64,000 nt of DNA from Azospirillum rugosum (GCF_017876155.1 NZ_JAGINP010000026.1:1-64000); one strand, 5' to 3'; positions 6,802 through 16,087 are shown, numbered from the stretch's first letter. The notes: generated from the sequence alone by a model not told the origin. Numbers and translations: made by a program.

Positions 6802-9800
6802 CTACGAGTGCGCCGCCACGGCGTCACCTTCCACCCGCTGCGTGGCCGGTTCCTTGCCGGCGCCGACCAGGCGACGGAGCAGGACGTAGAAGACCGGGGT
6901 CAGCAGCAGGCCGAAGACGGTCACGCCGATCATGCCGGCGAACACCGCCACACCCATGGCGTGCCGCATCTCAGCACCAGCGCCGGTGGAGGTGACGAGC
7001 GGCACCACGCCCATGATGAAGGCGATCGACGTCATCAGGATCGGGCGCAAGCGCAGCCGGCTCGCCTCGATGGCCGCTTGCACCACCGTGCGGCCCTGCT
7101 GCTCCAGCTCGCGGGCGAACTCCACGATCAGGATCGCGTTCTTCGCCGACAGGCCGACCAGCACCATGAAGCCGATCTGCGTGAAGATGTTGTTGTCGCC
7201 GCCGGTCAGCCAGACGCCGAACAGCGCGGACATCAGGCTCATCGGCACGATCAGCAGGATCGCCAGCGGCAGCGTCAGGCTCTCGTACTGGGCGGCCAGC
7301 ACCAGGAAGACCAGAAGCACGCTGATCGGGAAGACCAGCAGCCCCGCGTTGCCCGCCAGGATCTTCTGGTAGGTCAGGTCGGTCCATTCGAACTTGATGC
7401 CGCGCGGCAGGGTCTCCGCCGCAATGCGCTCCGCCGCCGCCTCGGCCTGCCCCGACGAGAAGCCGGGCGCCGGCCCGCCGTTGATGTCGGCCGCGGTGTA
7501 GCCGTTGTAGCGCACCACCATCTCCGGCCCGTAGCTCTGGCTGACGGTCAGCAGCGACGACAGCGGCACCATGGCCCCGGCGGCGTTGCGCGTCTTCAAC
7601 AGGCCGATGTCGTCGGCCTGGGCGCGGAACGGGGCGTCCGCCTGCACCCGCACCTGGTAGACGCGGCCGAAGGTGTTGAAGTCGTTCACATAGAGCGAGC
7701 CCAGGTAGATCTGCATGGTGTCGAAGACGTCGCGCACCGGTACGCCCAGCTGCTTGGCCTTCACGCGGTCGAGGTCGACGTCGAGCTGCGGCACGTTGAT
7801 CTGGTAGCTGGAGAAGCTCGGCCCCAGCTCCGGCGTCTGCGCGGCCTTCTTCACGAAGTCGCCCACCGCCTTGTTCAGCGCCTCATAGCCCAGCGCCCCG
7901 CGGTCCTCGATCTGCATCTTGAAGCCGCCCAGCGTGCCGAGGCCGAGCACCGGCGGCGGCGGGAAGATCGCCACGAAGGCCTCCTTCAGGCCGGCGTAGC
8001 GCTTCTGCAGGTCGGCGGCGATGGCGTTGGCCGACAGGCTGGGGTCCTTGCGCTCGTCGAAGGGCTTCAGCGTCACGAAGACGATGCCGGCGCTGGAGCT
8101 GTTGGTGAAGCCGTTGACCGACAGGCCGGGGAAGGCCACGGCGCTCTCCACGCCCGGGCGCTTCAGCGCGATGTCGGTCATGTCGCGGATCACCTGCTCC
8201 GTCCGGTCGAGCGAGGCGCCGTTGGGCAGCTGCGCGAAGCTGATCAGGTATTCCTTGTCCTGCGGCGGCACGAAGCCGGCGGGCACCGCCCGGCCCAGCA
8301 TCACCGTGGCCCCGATCAGCACGAGGTACAGCATCATCATCGAGCCCTTGTGCCGGATGACGCCGCCGACGCCGCGGCCGTAATGCTCCGATCCGCGGTG
8401 GAAGACGTGGTTGAACAGGCGGAAGAAGCCGCCGAACACCGTGTCCATGGCGCGGGTCAGCCAGTCCTTCGGCTGATGGTGGCTGCGCAGCAGCACCGCC
8501 GACAGGGCCGGCGACAGGGTCAGGGAGTTGAAGGCGGAGATGACGGTGGAGATCGCGATGGTCATCGCGAACTGCTTGTAGAACTCGCCGGTCAGGCCGG
8601 TCATGAAGGCCAGCGGCACGAAGACGGCGACCAGGGTCAGCGCGATGGCGATGATCGGGCCGCTCACCTCCTGCATGGCCTTGTAGGTGGCCTCCTTGGC
8701 GGACAGGCCGGCCTCGATGTTGCGCTCCACGTTCTCCACCACGACGATGGCGTCGTCCACGACGATGCCGATCGCCAGCACCATGCCGAACAAGGACAGG
8801 GCGTTGATCGAGAATCCGAAGGCCAGAAGGAGTGAGAAGGTGCCGACGATGGACACCGGCACGGCCAGCAGCGGGATGATCGACGCGCGCCAGGTCTGCA
8901 GGAAGACGATGACCACCAGCACGACCAGCGCGATGGCTTCCAGCAGTGTGTGGATCACCGCCTCGATGCTGGAGCGCACGAACTTCGTCGGGTCGTAGAC
9001 GATGGAGTAGTCCACGCCGTCCGGCATGTCGGCCTTCAGCTCGGCCATCGTCTTGCGGACGTTGTCGGCGATGTTCAGCGCGTTGGCGCCCGGCGACTGG
9101 TTGATGGCCAGCGCCACCGCCGGCTGGTTGTCCAGCAGCGAGCGCAGGCCGTACTGGGCGGCGGCCAGCTCCACCCGCGCAACGTCGCGCAGCTGGGTGA
9201 CGGCGCCGTCCGGGCCGGTCTTCAGGATGATGTCGCCGAACTCATCGACCGTCTTCAGCCGGCCGCGCGCGTTGATCGACAGCTGCAACGGCACGTTGGC
9301 CTGCGTCGGCGACGCGCCGATGACGCCGGCGGCGACTTGGACGTTCTGTTCGCGGATCGCGGCGACCACGTCGCTGGCGGTCAGGCCGCGCTGGGCGACC
9401 TGCTGCGGGTCGAGCCACACGCGCATGGCGTAGTCGCCGGAGCCCCACAGCTGCACCTCGCCCACGCCCTGGATGCGCGACAGCCGGTCCTTGACGTTCA
9501 GCAGCGCGTAGTTGCGCAGATACGTCATGTCGTAGCGGTCGTTGGGCGAGCGCAGATGCACGACCATGGTCAGCGTGGGGGAGCTTTTGACCGTGGTAAC
9601 GCCCAGCCGCTGCACGTCCTCCGGCAGGCGGGGCAGCGCCTGCGCGACGCGGTTCTGCACCAGCTGCTGCGCCTTGTCCGGGTCGACGCCCAGGCGGAAG
9701 GTCACGGTCAGCGCCATGTTGCCGTCGCTGTTCGCCTGGGACTGCATGTACAGCATGTCCTCGACGCCGTTGATCTGCTCCTCCAGGGGAGAGGCGACGG

Positions 9801-9984
9801 TCTCGGCGATGACCTTGGGGTTGGCGCCGGGATACTGGGCACGCACCACCACGGACGGCGGCACGACCTCCGGATATTCGGAGATCGGCAGTTGGAACAG
9901 CGAGATGGCGCCGGCCAGGAACAGCACCACCGACAGCACCCCGGCGAAGATCGGCCGGTCGATGAAGAATTTCGAGATGTTCAT
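6802..9984 (-). CDS. RND multidrug efflux permease, MexF-like
   Basis: This 1060-residue inner-membrane proton/drug antiporter is of the HAE1 family. It starts M-N-I-S-K-F-F-I-D-R-P-I-F-A and keeps the full RND layout: 12 membrane helices, two large periplasmic loops, and the proton-relay pair in V-V-D-D-A-I-V-V-V-E-N near residue 407. The closest recognised pattern is MexF, from features such as P-E-V-V-P-P-S-V and F-L-Q-T-W-R-A-S-I-I-P. It follows the adaptor gene on the same strand with a 151-base gap and probably shares its operon. No outer-membrane channel gene is adjacent, so TolC/OprN function must come from elsewhere. The substrate cannot be predicted. Confidence 0.94.
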   Translation of the reverse strand: MNISKFFIDRPIFAGVLSVVLFLAGAISLFQLPISEYPEVVPPSVVVRAQYPGANPKVIAETVASPLEEQINGVEDMLYMQSQANSDGNMALTVTFRLGVDPDKAQQLVQNRVAQALPRLPEDVQRLGVTTVKSSPTLTMVVHLRSPNDRYDMTYLRNYALLNVKDRLSRIQGVGEVQLWGSGDYAMRVWLDPQQVAQRGLTASDVVAAIREQNVQVAAGVIGASPTQANVPLQLSINARGRLKTVDEFGDIILKTGPDGAVTQLRDVARVELAAAQYGLRSLLDNQPAVALAINQSPGANALNIADNVRKTMAELKADMPDGVDYSIVYDPTKFVRSSIEAVIHTLLEAIALVVLVVIVFLQTWRASIIPLLAVPVSIVGTFSLLLAFGFSINALSLFGMVLAIGIVVDDAIVVVENVERNIEAGLSAKEATYKAMQEVSGPIIAIALTLVAVFVPLAFMTGLTGEFYKQFAMTIAISTVISAFNSLTLSPALSAVLLRSHHQPKDWLTRAMDTVFGGFFRLFNHVFHRGSEHYGRGVGGVIRHKGSMMMLYLVLIGATVMLGRAVPAGFVPPQDKEYLISFAQLPNGASLDRTEQVIRDMTDIALKRPGVESAVAFPGLSVNGFTNSSSAGIVFVTLKPFDERKDPSLSANAIAADLQKRYAGLKEAFVAIFPPPPVLGLGTLGGFKMQIEDRGALGYEALNKAVGDFVKKAAQTPELGPSFSSYQINVPQLDVDLDRVKAKQLGVPVRDVFDTMQIYLGSLYVNDFNTFGRVYQVRVQADAPFRAQADDIGLLKTRNAAGAMVPLSSLLTVSQSYGPEMVVRYNGYTAADINGGPAPGFSSGQAEAAAERIAAETLPRGIKFEWTDLTYQKILAGNAGLLVFPISVLLVFLVLAAQYESLTLPLAILLIVPMSLMSALFGVWLTGGDNNIFTQIGFMVLVGLSAKNAILIVEFARELEQQGRTVVQAAIEASRLRLRPILMTSIAFIMGVVPLVTSTGAGAEMRHAMGVAVFAGMIGVTVFGLLLTPVFYVLLRRLVGAGKEPATQRVEGDAVAAHS

Positions 9985-10024
9985 GGCCTTTTTGAATCCT
10001 TAGAGGCCGTTTTGTGCCGGTGAA

Positions 10025-10065
10025 CGAGGGAACATCCCTCGCTCACCGGAGCGCCCGACCGGGCG
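10025..10065. repeat. Two short hairpins between adaptor and permease genes
   Basis: Perfect inverted repeats CGAGGGA/TCCCTCG (10025-10041) and GCGCCCG/CGGGCGC (10050-10065) lie in the gap between the adaptor and permease genes. They could stabilise or attenuate the operon mRNA. Neither has a T-run, so a strong terminator is unlikely. Confidence 0.5.
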
Positions 10066-10135
10066 CCGCGCCACATGGCGCGAAAAGCCTGCGTGGCGTT
10101 TGAACGCAATACGGCAAGCCACCGGCTTGCCGGTA

Positions 10136-11326
10136 TCACTGCGCGGCCGACGCCGTCGTGACCTTGGTCTGTGCCGGATTGTCGCCCATGGCGACGATGT
10201 GCGGCTGGACCGGCGTGCCGGGGCGGGCGTGCTGGATGCCGTTGACGATGACCCGGTCCTCGGCCGACAGGCCGCGGTTGACGACGCGCAGGCCTTCGCG
10301 CAGAGGGCCGAGGCCGACCTCGCGGTACTCCACACGGTTCTCCGCGTTGACGACCAGAACGAACTTCTTGTCCTGGTCGGTGCCGATCGCCCGCTCGTCC
10401 ACCAGAAGCGCATCGCGCGGCACGGTGCTGCCGACCTTCACGCGGGCGTAGAGGCCGGGGACCAGCATGCCGTCGGCGTTGTCGAACTTGGCGCGCACGC
10501 GGATGGTGCCGGAGGTCACGTCGAGCCGGTTGTCCACATGCTCGATGGCGCCGTCGCGGGAATAGCCGCTCTCGTTGGCGAGGCCGAGCTGGACCGGGAT
10601 GTTGTTGGAATCCCGCGCCGGGGCGATGTGGCGGAGATAGGTCTGCTCGTCCACGTCGAAGGACGCGTACATTGGGGAGACCGACACCACCGTGGTCAGC
10701 GGCGCGGACGCCGCACCCGCGGCGACCACGTTGCCGACGGTGATCTCCGCGCGCGACACGCGGCCGGCCACCGGGGCGGTCACCTGCGTGTAGCCCAGGT
10801 TGATCTGCGCCATGTCCAGCGCGGCCTGCGCGGCCTTCAGGTTGGCGGCGGCCTCGCGGGCGTCGTTTTCCTTCTGGTCCATGGACTGGCGGGAGATGGT
10901 GCTGTCCTTCACCAGACGCTGCGCGCGGTCCAGGTCGGCGGCGGTGAAGCGCACGCGGGCCTGGGCGGCGGCCACCTGCGCCTCGGCGCGGGCGACCTCC
11001 GCCTGATAGGGGCGCGGGTCGATGGTGAAGAGGACGTCGCCCTTCTTCACGAACGCGCCGTTGCGGAAATGCACGGCGGTGATGGAGCCGGACACCTGCG
11101 GGCGGACGTCGACGCGGTCGACGGCCTCCAGGCGGCCGGAATAGCCCTGCCAGTCGGTCACCTTGCGGGCGACGACCGGTGCCACGTCCACCTCCGGCGG
11201 CGGCGGGACCGCAGCGGCGGCGGGGGCATCCGCATGGCCCTGGAAGCTGGGGGCGACGCTGGCGACGGCGACCGCCGAGACACCGGTCACCAGGAGGACG
11301 GCAAGCTTGGCGCGGGAAAGAGGCAT
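10136..11326 (-). CDS. RND efflux periplasmic adaptor, MexE-like
   Basis: This 396-residue membrane-fusion protein joins the inner-membrane pump to an outer-membrane channel. From the chosen ATG (11326) it has an N-terminal signal or anchor segment, a Pro/Ala linker, a lipoyl half-motif (G-R-L-E-A-V-D-R-V-D-V-R-P-Q-V-S-G), a central coiled-coil hairpin (about residues 100-170), the second lipoyl half, and beta-barrel and membrane-proximal domains. It is the middle gene of a three-gene minus-strand set: small secreted protein, adaptor, permease. A longer N-terminal reading to 11458 is possible but would put non-signal sequence in front of the hydrophobic segment. Confidence 0.9.
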   Translation of the reverse strand: MPLSRAKLAVLLVTGVSAVAVASVAPSFQGHADAPAAAAVPPPPEVDVAPVVARKVTDWQGYSGRLEAVDRVDVRPQVSGSITAVHFRNGAFVKKGDVLFTIDPRPYQAEVARAEAQVAAAQARVRFTAADLDRAQRLVKDSTISRQSMDQKENDAREAAANLKAAQAALDMAQINLGYTQVTAPVAGRVSRAEITVGNVVAAGAASAPLTTVVSVSPMYASFDVDEQTYLRHIAPARDSNNIPVQLGLANESGYSRDGAIEHVDNRLDVTSGTIRVRAKFDNADGMLVPGLYARVKVGSTVPRDALLVDERAIGTDQDKKFVLVVNAENRVEYREVGLGPLREGLRVVNRGLSAEDRVIVNGIQHARPGTPVQPHIVAMGDNPAQTKVTTASAAQ

Positions 11327-11423
11327 GATGTCTGACGCTCTCTTGGGATCCGGGGTTGCGGGGGTGTCGATACGACGAGGACGGCGCGCCGTTTCCGACA
11401 CGCCGCCCCCGATGGGCGCAGGG

Positions 11424-11753
11424 TTACTTCGTGCGCTCCGCCTGCTGCGTCGGCGCATCGACCGGCACGAGCTTGAGGCCGAGGCGGCCGCGGGCGAAGT
11501 TCAGGTAGGAGAGCGCCTTGGCCTGCTGGCCGGCCTCCCAGTACCATTCGGCCGAGGCCAGGCTGGTGTTGACGATGCCGCGGTCGGTGGACGACGGCAC
11601 CTTGTTGCGGGCCTCCTCCATCAGCGCCGGGAAGGACTGGGCGAGGCTGAGGTTGGCGGCGGCCGTCTGCGACGAGGTGGTCTGCGACGAGGCCGCGGCG
11701 GACAGGATGAGGGCGATGCCGCCGAAGATGGCGGCCACGAGGGCCTTGTTCAT
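11424..11753 (-). CDS. Small secreted hypothetical protein
   Basis: This 109-residue protein has a clear Sec-type N-terminal segment (M-N-K-A-L-V-A-A-I-F-G-G-I-A-L-I-L-S-A-A-A-S-S), followed by a short helical body that looks like one TPR-like pair (A-E-W-Y-W-E-A-G-Q-Q-A-K-A-L-S-Y-L). I do not recognise a family. It precedes the RND adaptor gene by about 97 bases on the same strand and may be co-transcribed with the pump, but no function is claimed. Confidence 0.65.
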   Translation of the reverse strand: MNKALVAAIFGGIALILSAAASSQTTSSQTAAANLSLAQSFPALMEEARNKVPSSTDRGIVNTSLASAEWYWEAGQQAKALSYLNFARGRLGLKLVPVDAPTQQAERTK

Positions 11754-12086
11754 GATCGATGCCTATAGGGTCGTCGCCGGCCTTCGCGGGATCGGAAGGC
11801 GGCGGGGTTTGTTCAAGACGTCAATGGTGGATCGCACCGGGCGCGGCGCACCGCTCAGCGGGCCGCGGAACCTCCAGCGCAACACACTCCACCGCAACAC
11901 ACGGGGACATCAGCAGACAGGGCCGTAAAGACCAGCGCGATACGGGTCTTCATAGCGTGCTCCGGATTCTCGAAAGTCACCGCCGGGGCCGCTGCCGTGT
12001 CGGCTTTGTGTCGGGAGGCGGTGCGTCTGAGAAGAAGCTACACCGACTGCACGAATTTGAGAAATTGATAGTTTATATGGGCGATA
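11754..12086. other. Intergenic region upstream of the RND operon
   Basis: This 333-base stretch has no supported gene. It should hold the promoter of the small-protein/RND operon. The last 60 bases (12040-12100) are distinctly AT-richer. No clear operator palindrome or terminator was found. Confidence 0.5.
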
Positions 12087-12800
12087 TCACGCCGCTGAAT
12101 AACGGAGATTCAGCGCTTCGGGCAGGCCCCACAGGGCGGGCGATCCGGTGCCGGAGGCGAGCGTGACCAGGATGTGATCCACCCCGTCCCGCAGCAGCGC
12201 AGCCACGCGGTCCTCCAGCCCCGGCCCGTCCGGCAGCATCTGGATGAAGGGCTTGTCCCCGGCCACCCGGCGCCATTCGGTCAGCAGGGTCGGGACGCAG
12301 GCCAGCCGGGGGCGGTCGTAGGCCCAGGCCTCCGCCTGCTCCGCGATCCATTCCAGGCTTTCGTGGCAGGACCCTTGGATCACCACCGGCGTGTCGGTCT
12401 TGCGGGTGACCGCGTGCACCTTACGCATGATCGCCGCCCCGATCCGCCGGCAGGCGCGCGAGGTCAGGCGCGCAGCCTCCGGCGGTTCAATGAATTGAAC
12501 CGCGTAGGTCAGCCGCCCTGCCCCCAGCCCAGCCGGATCCGGCAGGGCGACGTCGATGTCCGGCGAGAAGCCGACCTTGACGCAGGCGACGATGGGGATC
12601 GCGCGGGTGACCTCCACGACCGACGCCAGGGCGTCCGGCGGCACCCAGAGCGCGCCGAAGCCGGCCTCCTCCGCGCGGCGGGCGAGCGGGGCCGCGTCCG
12701 GCGCGTTCGGGGAACACAGGCCAAGGCCGAGCGTCGGTCCTGCCGAAAAGGGGCATTCCGCGCCCTCCCGCACCGTCCGCTCCTGATCCCCGCGCGCCAT
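12087..12800 (-). CDS. Luciferase-like (LLM) TIM-barrel protein
   Basis: The 237-residue product resembles the flavin-dependent luciferase-like monooxygenase fold in its first half (A-R-R-A-E-E-A-G-F-G-A-L-W-V-P-P, then alternating beta strands and helices such as I-P-I-V-A-C-V-K-V-G-F) and near the C-terminus (D-H-I-L-V-T-L-A-S-G-T-G). It is shorter than typical LLM enzymes (about 300-350 residues), so it may be a divergent or non-catalytic member. The ATG at 12800 is preceded by GGAGGTGACC, which decides the start over the upstream alternative at 12836. It stands alone, with AT-richer DNA on both sides. Confidence 0.45.
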   Translation of the reverse strand: MARGDQERTVREGAECPFSAGPTLGLGLCSPNAPDAAPLARRAEEAGFGALWVPPDALASVVEVTRAIPIVACVKVGFSPDIDVALPDPAGLGAGRLTYAVQFIEPPEAARLTSRACRRIGAAIMRKVHAVTRKTDTPVVIQGSCHESLEWIAEQAEAWAYDRPRLACVPTLLTEWRRVAGDKPFIQMLPDGPGLEDRVAALLRDGVDHILVTLASGTGSPALWGLPEALNLRYSAA

Positions 12801-12836
12801 GTCGGTCACCTCCGGTCCTTGATCCTGTCCACACAC

Positions 12837-13046
12837 TTAGTGCGGCTTGGCCCATATGTGAAATTGATATGCCGTATTCGGCTCATTCGGCGGCTGAATG
12901 TGTTCAGACCATCGTCTCACATCTGGATCACTTACGGTCGGTAAATGAACACTACCAACGCTCGCCGGCCGCGTGAGGTGTGTTGATAAACCCAATTTTT
13001 CCGTGATAAGATAATAACACCAAACAAGCACAAATTTTTAGTTGAA
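12837..13046. other. AT-rich intergenic region
   Basis: This roughly 210-base stretch separates two divergent transcription units. It becomes strongly AT-rich in its last 80 bases before the unknown cassette and marks the left edge of the compositional island. No coding sequence is supported; promoter activity for both flanking genes is expected. Confidence 0.5.
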
Positions 13047-14327
13047 ATGCCTCCATATTTTTATAGCACTGATGGAGCATCCGGCAGCATTCGTGCTGCA
13101 ACGGGAGTCAAAGGCTTACTGTTTCCTGACAATGATGCTGCCAGGGCCTTTGGAGCTTTTTGGGCTTCGCGAGATGACTCTAGTATTGATGCGCCGAATG
13201 AGGCGTATGCAGATGCTGTGAAGCAATTATCGGCTGACAACGATTTTTCGGAAGAAATAGACCACTTTTCGATCATCAGCCAGACGGGAATCGCTCGAAC
13301 GTTGTATGTATGGAATATTCTGTGTCGGGTATCCTTTTCGGCGCTATATTATAAAAAAGAGATTTCCGATCGCACAGAAGTCCACGCAATTCACAAAGAA
13401 ATTGTAAGATATAATTTTGCATACATGTGCTTTTTCTTTGCTGCTTCCCCGCTACTTGAAGAATCTTTTGAAGCCAGGACGGGGCAAGGTGGGTACCATG
13501 CCGATCTTCACAGCCCGGACGTCAAAGCAGCCCGCGCCTTTTTGGAAACAATGGACGAGGTTCCTTCGCACACGTCGCTTGCGGGTGTCGTGGACCAGAC
13601 GTTCGTCGCTTTGTGGCGACGCAGGAAGGAACCTGGAATAGCCGTTTTCTACGCCAGCAATAGCCGTGTCGCACCTTTTGTGGAACGCGCACTGCGGCTT
13701 CAAATTGTTCGCCCCATATTCACGTCGCCGCAGGCCGTTGGGTTGGTTGCGCGCCGTTTCTTCGAACTGCTCCTCGCGATGCGGGGCCGTTTTCTACGTT
13801 TGGTCGCTACTGGTACGAACGACCAGAGAGTGAAGGGTCTGCAAAGCGCCACCGTGCCCGCGATCCTCAGTCCGCTGGGGCAGATCGACCCCATTGCGTT
13901 CGCCACCAACCGCAAACGGTGGGAATCGCTCGAGTTGCCGCGGCGTTCAGAACGTGCATCGGTGCAAACGGTTTTGCTCTGGCACATCCTCTCCCGCTGT
14001 GCAGAGGTAGCCTTCATGATGAAGGCCAATTTGGATAAGACGCAGATCGAAAAGCACTTGCAGGCACAATGGAATTTTTACCACCCAGGCTTCATCAAGA
14101 ACAAAGATGTTTGCCGAAGCGCGATGCGAATTGATTATTCGATCATAGATGAAATCATGGAAATTCGGCGCGAATCCCCCCTACTTCTCTCCAATAAAAG
14201 CCGCATTGCGTTGACGGGGCTGGGTGTATTTCATGGAATCGGCTTGAAGCAGATGGCCATCTACGAGAAGGAAGGGCGCTTGGACGCCTTTTCCGAAGCA
14301 TTCGGAATAACCTACATGCAGTTTTGA
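13047..14327 (+). CDS. Unrecognised protein of AT-richer cassette, gene 1
   Basis: This 426-residue protein matches no family I recognise. It is soluble-looking and largely helical, with aromatic-rich segments (Y-V-W-N-I-L-C-R-V-S-F-S-A-L-Y-Y near residue 95 and Y-N-F-A-Y-M-C-F-F-F-A-A near 130) that could be buried helices or weak membrane contacts. No signal peptide and no obvious catalytic motif are visible. Base composition is clearly lower in GC than the surrounding replicon, particularly in the first 450 bases, and codons ending in A or T are common, which suggests horizontal acquisition. The start at 13047 has a poor ribosome-binding site. The next gene starts 1 base after this stop, so the two are almost certainly one operon. 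Confidence 0.75.
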   Translation: MPPYFYSTDGASGSIRAATGVKGLLFPDNDAARAFGAFWASRDDSSIDAPNEAYADAVKQLSADNDFSEEIDHFSIISQTGIARTLYVWNILCRVSFSALYYKKEISDRTEVHAIHKEIVRYNFAYMCFFFAASPLLEESFEARTGQGGYHADLHSPDVKAARAFLETMDEVPSHTSLAGVVDQTFVALWRRRKEPGIAVFYASNSRVAPFVERALRLQIVRPIFTSPQAVGLVARRFFELLLAMRGRFLRLVATGTNDQRVKGLQSATVPAILSPLGQIDPIAFATNRKRWESLELPRRSERASVQTVLLWHILSRCAEVAFMMKANLDKTQIEKHLQAQWNFYHPGFIKNKDVCRSAMRIDYSIIDEIMEIRRESPLLLSNKSRIALTGLGVFHGIGLKQMAIYEKEGRLDAFSEAFGITYMQF

Positions 14328-14328
14328 A

Positions 14329-14916
14329 ATGGTTGGATTCTATCGAGTTGTCGATTTTAATAGTCCGCAAGAGGCTCGGGCTTCGGCCGAGGATTGGAAC
14401 GGCATCATTCTGTTGCCGCTGATTGATCCAGCTTCAGCCGGTGGTAAATGGTTATCGTCGCCCGAAGGACGTAGAGTGCTCTCTTTCAAAACCGGTACCG
14501 ATATCCTGATCATTTACCCCAACGCCGAAAACAACATCGATTTCGTGGCATTGTCCAATGGGCTTTGTGAGGCTTTCGCCGAACATGGACATGACCTGCG
14601 GCGCGTTCACCCCGAACCCGCTGTGCTGATCATCGAAAACGGCCTGGAAAAATGCACAGTGGTGCGATTGTGCCGGCCCGATGGTTTGGCAAACATGAAA
14701 GAGGCGGACCTTGTCCGCCGCGGTATGATCCGGATCATCGATGGTTTGATCAACGGATCTGGAACGGCGGCACTCCTAAAGGCCGAGGCTGAGTTCGTTG
14801 ACTTTTTCATGAGCATCGAAAACGCGGCTCCGCTGTTCGCCAACTTCGCCCGCAAGATCTCAGGGATGAAGGTAGAGGCATTGTTCCGGAGCGCTCTGGA
14901 TTGGTTGAAGGCTTAA
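14329..14916 (+). CDS. Unrecognised protein of AT-richer cassette, gene 2
   Basis: This 195-residue protein has no recognised family. The first 110 residues look like an alpha/beta domain (F-Y-R-V-V-D-F, I-I-L-L-P-L-I-D, D-I-L-I-I-Y-P-N, A-V-L-I-I-E-N), and the C-terminal 80 residues are helical (D-F-F-M-S-I-E-N-A-A-P-L-F-A-N-F-A-R-K). It lacks signal and membrane segments. It begins 1 base after the upstream stop codon and shares the atypical composition, so the pair looks like a transferred two-gene unit. Partnership with gene 1 is inferred from spacing; no function is assigned. Confidence 0.72.
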   Translation: MVGFYRVVDFNSPQEARASAEDWNGIILLPLIDPASAGGKWLSSPEGRRVLSFKTGTDILIIYPNAENNIDFVALSNGLCEAFAEHGHDLRRVHPEPAVLIIENGLEKCTVVRLCRPDGLANMKEADLVRRGMIRIIDGLINGSGTAALLKAEAEFVDFFMSIENAAPLFANFARKISGMKVEALFRSALDWLKA

Positions 14917-14982
14917 GTCCGGCTGAGGCTACCGACGCCGGCACACCTGTTCGTCCAATACGCTGGCCCAGGCAGAAAAATG

Positions 14983-15005
14983 CCGCCGGTGGGGGCATCC
15001 GGCGG
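14983..15005. terminator. Hairpin at the end of the unknown cassette
   Basis: A perfect 7-base inverted repeat (CCGCCGG/CCGGCGG) with a 9-base loop lies 67 bases after the second cassette gene. The adjacent A-run on the left gives a T-run only for minus-strand transcripts, so it is a better terminator in that direction. It marks the right edge of the cassette. No gene is supported in 14917-15147. Confidence 0.35.
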
Positions 15006-15147
15006 CGGAGGAGTGGAGAAGCATCGAAGGATTGTTCGGGAGTTGCAGCGCCCGGGGTCGAACCTCCGGGGCATCCGCAATGGCTGTACGCTACGCTGCA
15101 CGAATGGATTGTTGAAATCAATATATCGTATTGGCATTATTTCCTTC

Positions 15148-16080
15148 ATGAATTTGGCTGGCGTCGACCTGAACCTTCTGCTGGTGTTCGACGCGGTGAT
15201 GACGGAACGCAACGTCACCCGCGCCGCCAACCGGCTGGGCATGACCCAGCCGGCGGTGAGCAACGCGCTGAACCGCCTGCGCCTGACCGTGAAGGACGAG
15301 CTGTTCCTGCGCGGTCCCGACGGCATGCGCCCGACCCCGCGCGCGCTGGAACTGGCGCTGCCGATCCGGGAGAGCCTGCAACGGCTGGAACAGGCACTCG
15401 ACCCGCAGGACTTCGACCCGTCGACGACCACGCGCGTCTTCCGCGCCGGCATGGCCGAACATTTCTCGGCGCTGATGCTGCAGAAGATCATCGAGCGGAT
15501 GCGGCGGGAAGCGCCGCACGCCAAGCTCCACACCCTGCCGCTGACGCGGCTGAACGTAACGGAGCGGCTGGACAGCGGCGACGTGGACGTGGTCTTCGCC
15601 GGCCGCCTGGACCTGGAGGAGACCTACGGGCGCCAGCAGCTGTACCAGGACCGCTTCCTGGTCGCCATGCGCCGCGACCACCCGCTGGCCGACCAGCCGC
15701 TGACGCTGGAAAACTTCTGCGCGGCGGAGCACATGCTGATCACGCTGACCGGCGACACCCATTCCCCGGTCGACGACGCGCTGCACCGCGTGGGCTGCCA
15801 CCGCAGCGTCGTCGTCACGGTGAACCAGTTCCTGGTCGCCTTCGGCATCGCCGGGCAGGCCGACCTGCTGCTGACCGGGCCGGGCACCATGCTGCGCCGC
15901 TACCAGGACACCTACGGCCTCGTGCTGAAGGAACTGCCGGTGCCGGTGCCCATGGCGCCCATGCAGATCATCTGGCACGCCGGCCTCGGCAACCACCCGG
16001 CCATCGACTGGTTCCGCGCCATGGTCGGGGAGCTGTGCACGGACGCCTGCTGCCAGGACGCCAAGGCGAAGTGCAGCTGA
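15148..16080 (+). CDS. LysR-family transcriptional regulator
   Basis: The 310-residue protein has an N-terminal winged HTH (residues about 5-65: D-L-N-L-L-L-V-F-D-A-V, T-R-A-A-N-R-L-G-M-T-Q-P-A-V-S-N-A-L-N-R-L-R) and a LysR effector-binding domain. The N-terminal wording is of the NodD/SyrM-like branch of LysR proteins. The start at 15148 places M-N-L-A-G-V-D-L at the normal family position; a longer reading begins in the noncoding repeat-like DNA. The C-terminus is unusual in holding four Cys within 17 residues (C-T-D-A-C-C-Q-D then K-C-S), which could bind metal or sense redox state. Its target is unclear; it is followed by a convergent chemoreceptor gene. Confidence 0.9.
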   Translation: MNLAGVDLNLLLVFDAVMTERNVTRAANRLGMTQPAVSNALNRLRLTVKDELFLRGPDGMRPTPRALELALPIRESLQRLEQALDPQDFDPSTTTRVFRAGMAEHFSALMLQKIIERMRREAPHAKLHTLPLTRLNVTERLDSGDVDVVFAGRLDLEETYGRQQLYQDRFLVAMRRDHPLADQPLTLENFCAAEHMLITLTGDTHSPVDDALHRVGCHRSVVVTVNQFLVAFGIAGQADLLLTGPGTMLRRYQDTYGLVLKELPVPVPMAPMQIIWHAGLGNHPAIDWFRAMVGELCTDACCQDAKAKCS

Positions 16081-16087
16081 TCTCCCG

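Noticed and set aside
6808..10023. Long plus-strand frames opposite the MexF-like permease
   Set aside because: Translations are Arg/His/Gln-rich with no domain; the minus-strand permease explains the region fully.
15030..15075. tRNA-like T-arm (GGTTCGACC on the minus strand) near the right edge of the AT-rich cassette, possibly an attachment-site remnant
   Set aside because: The T-stem does not pair (GGAGG against CCGGG), and no anticodon or acceptor arms could be folded around it, so it is not a tRNA.
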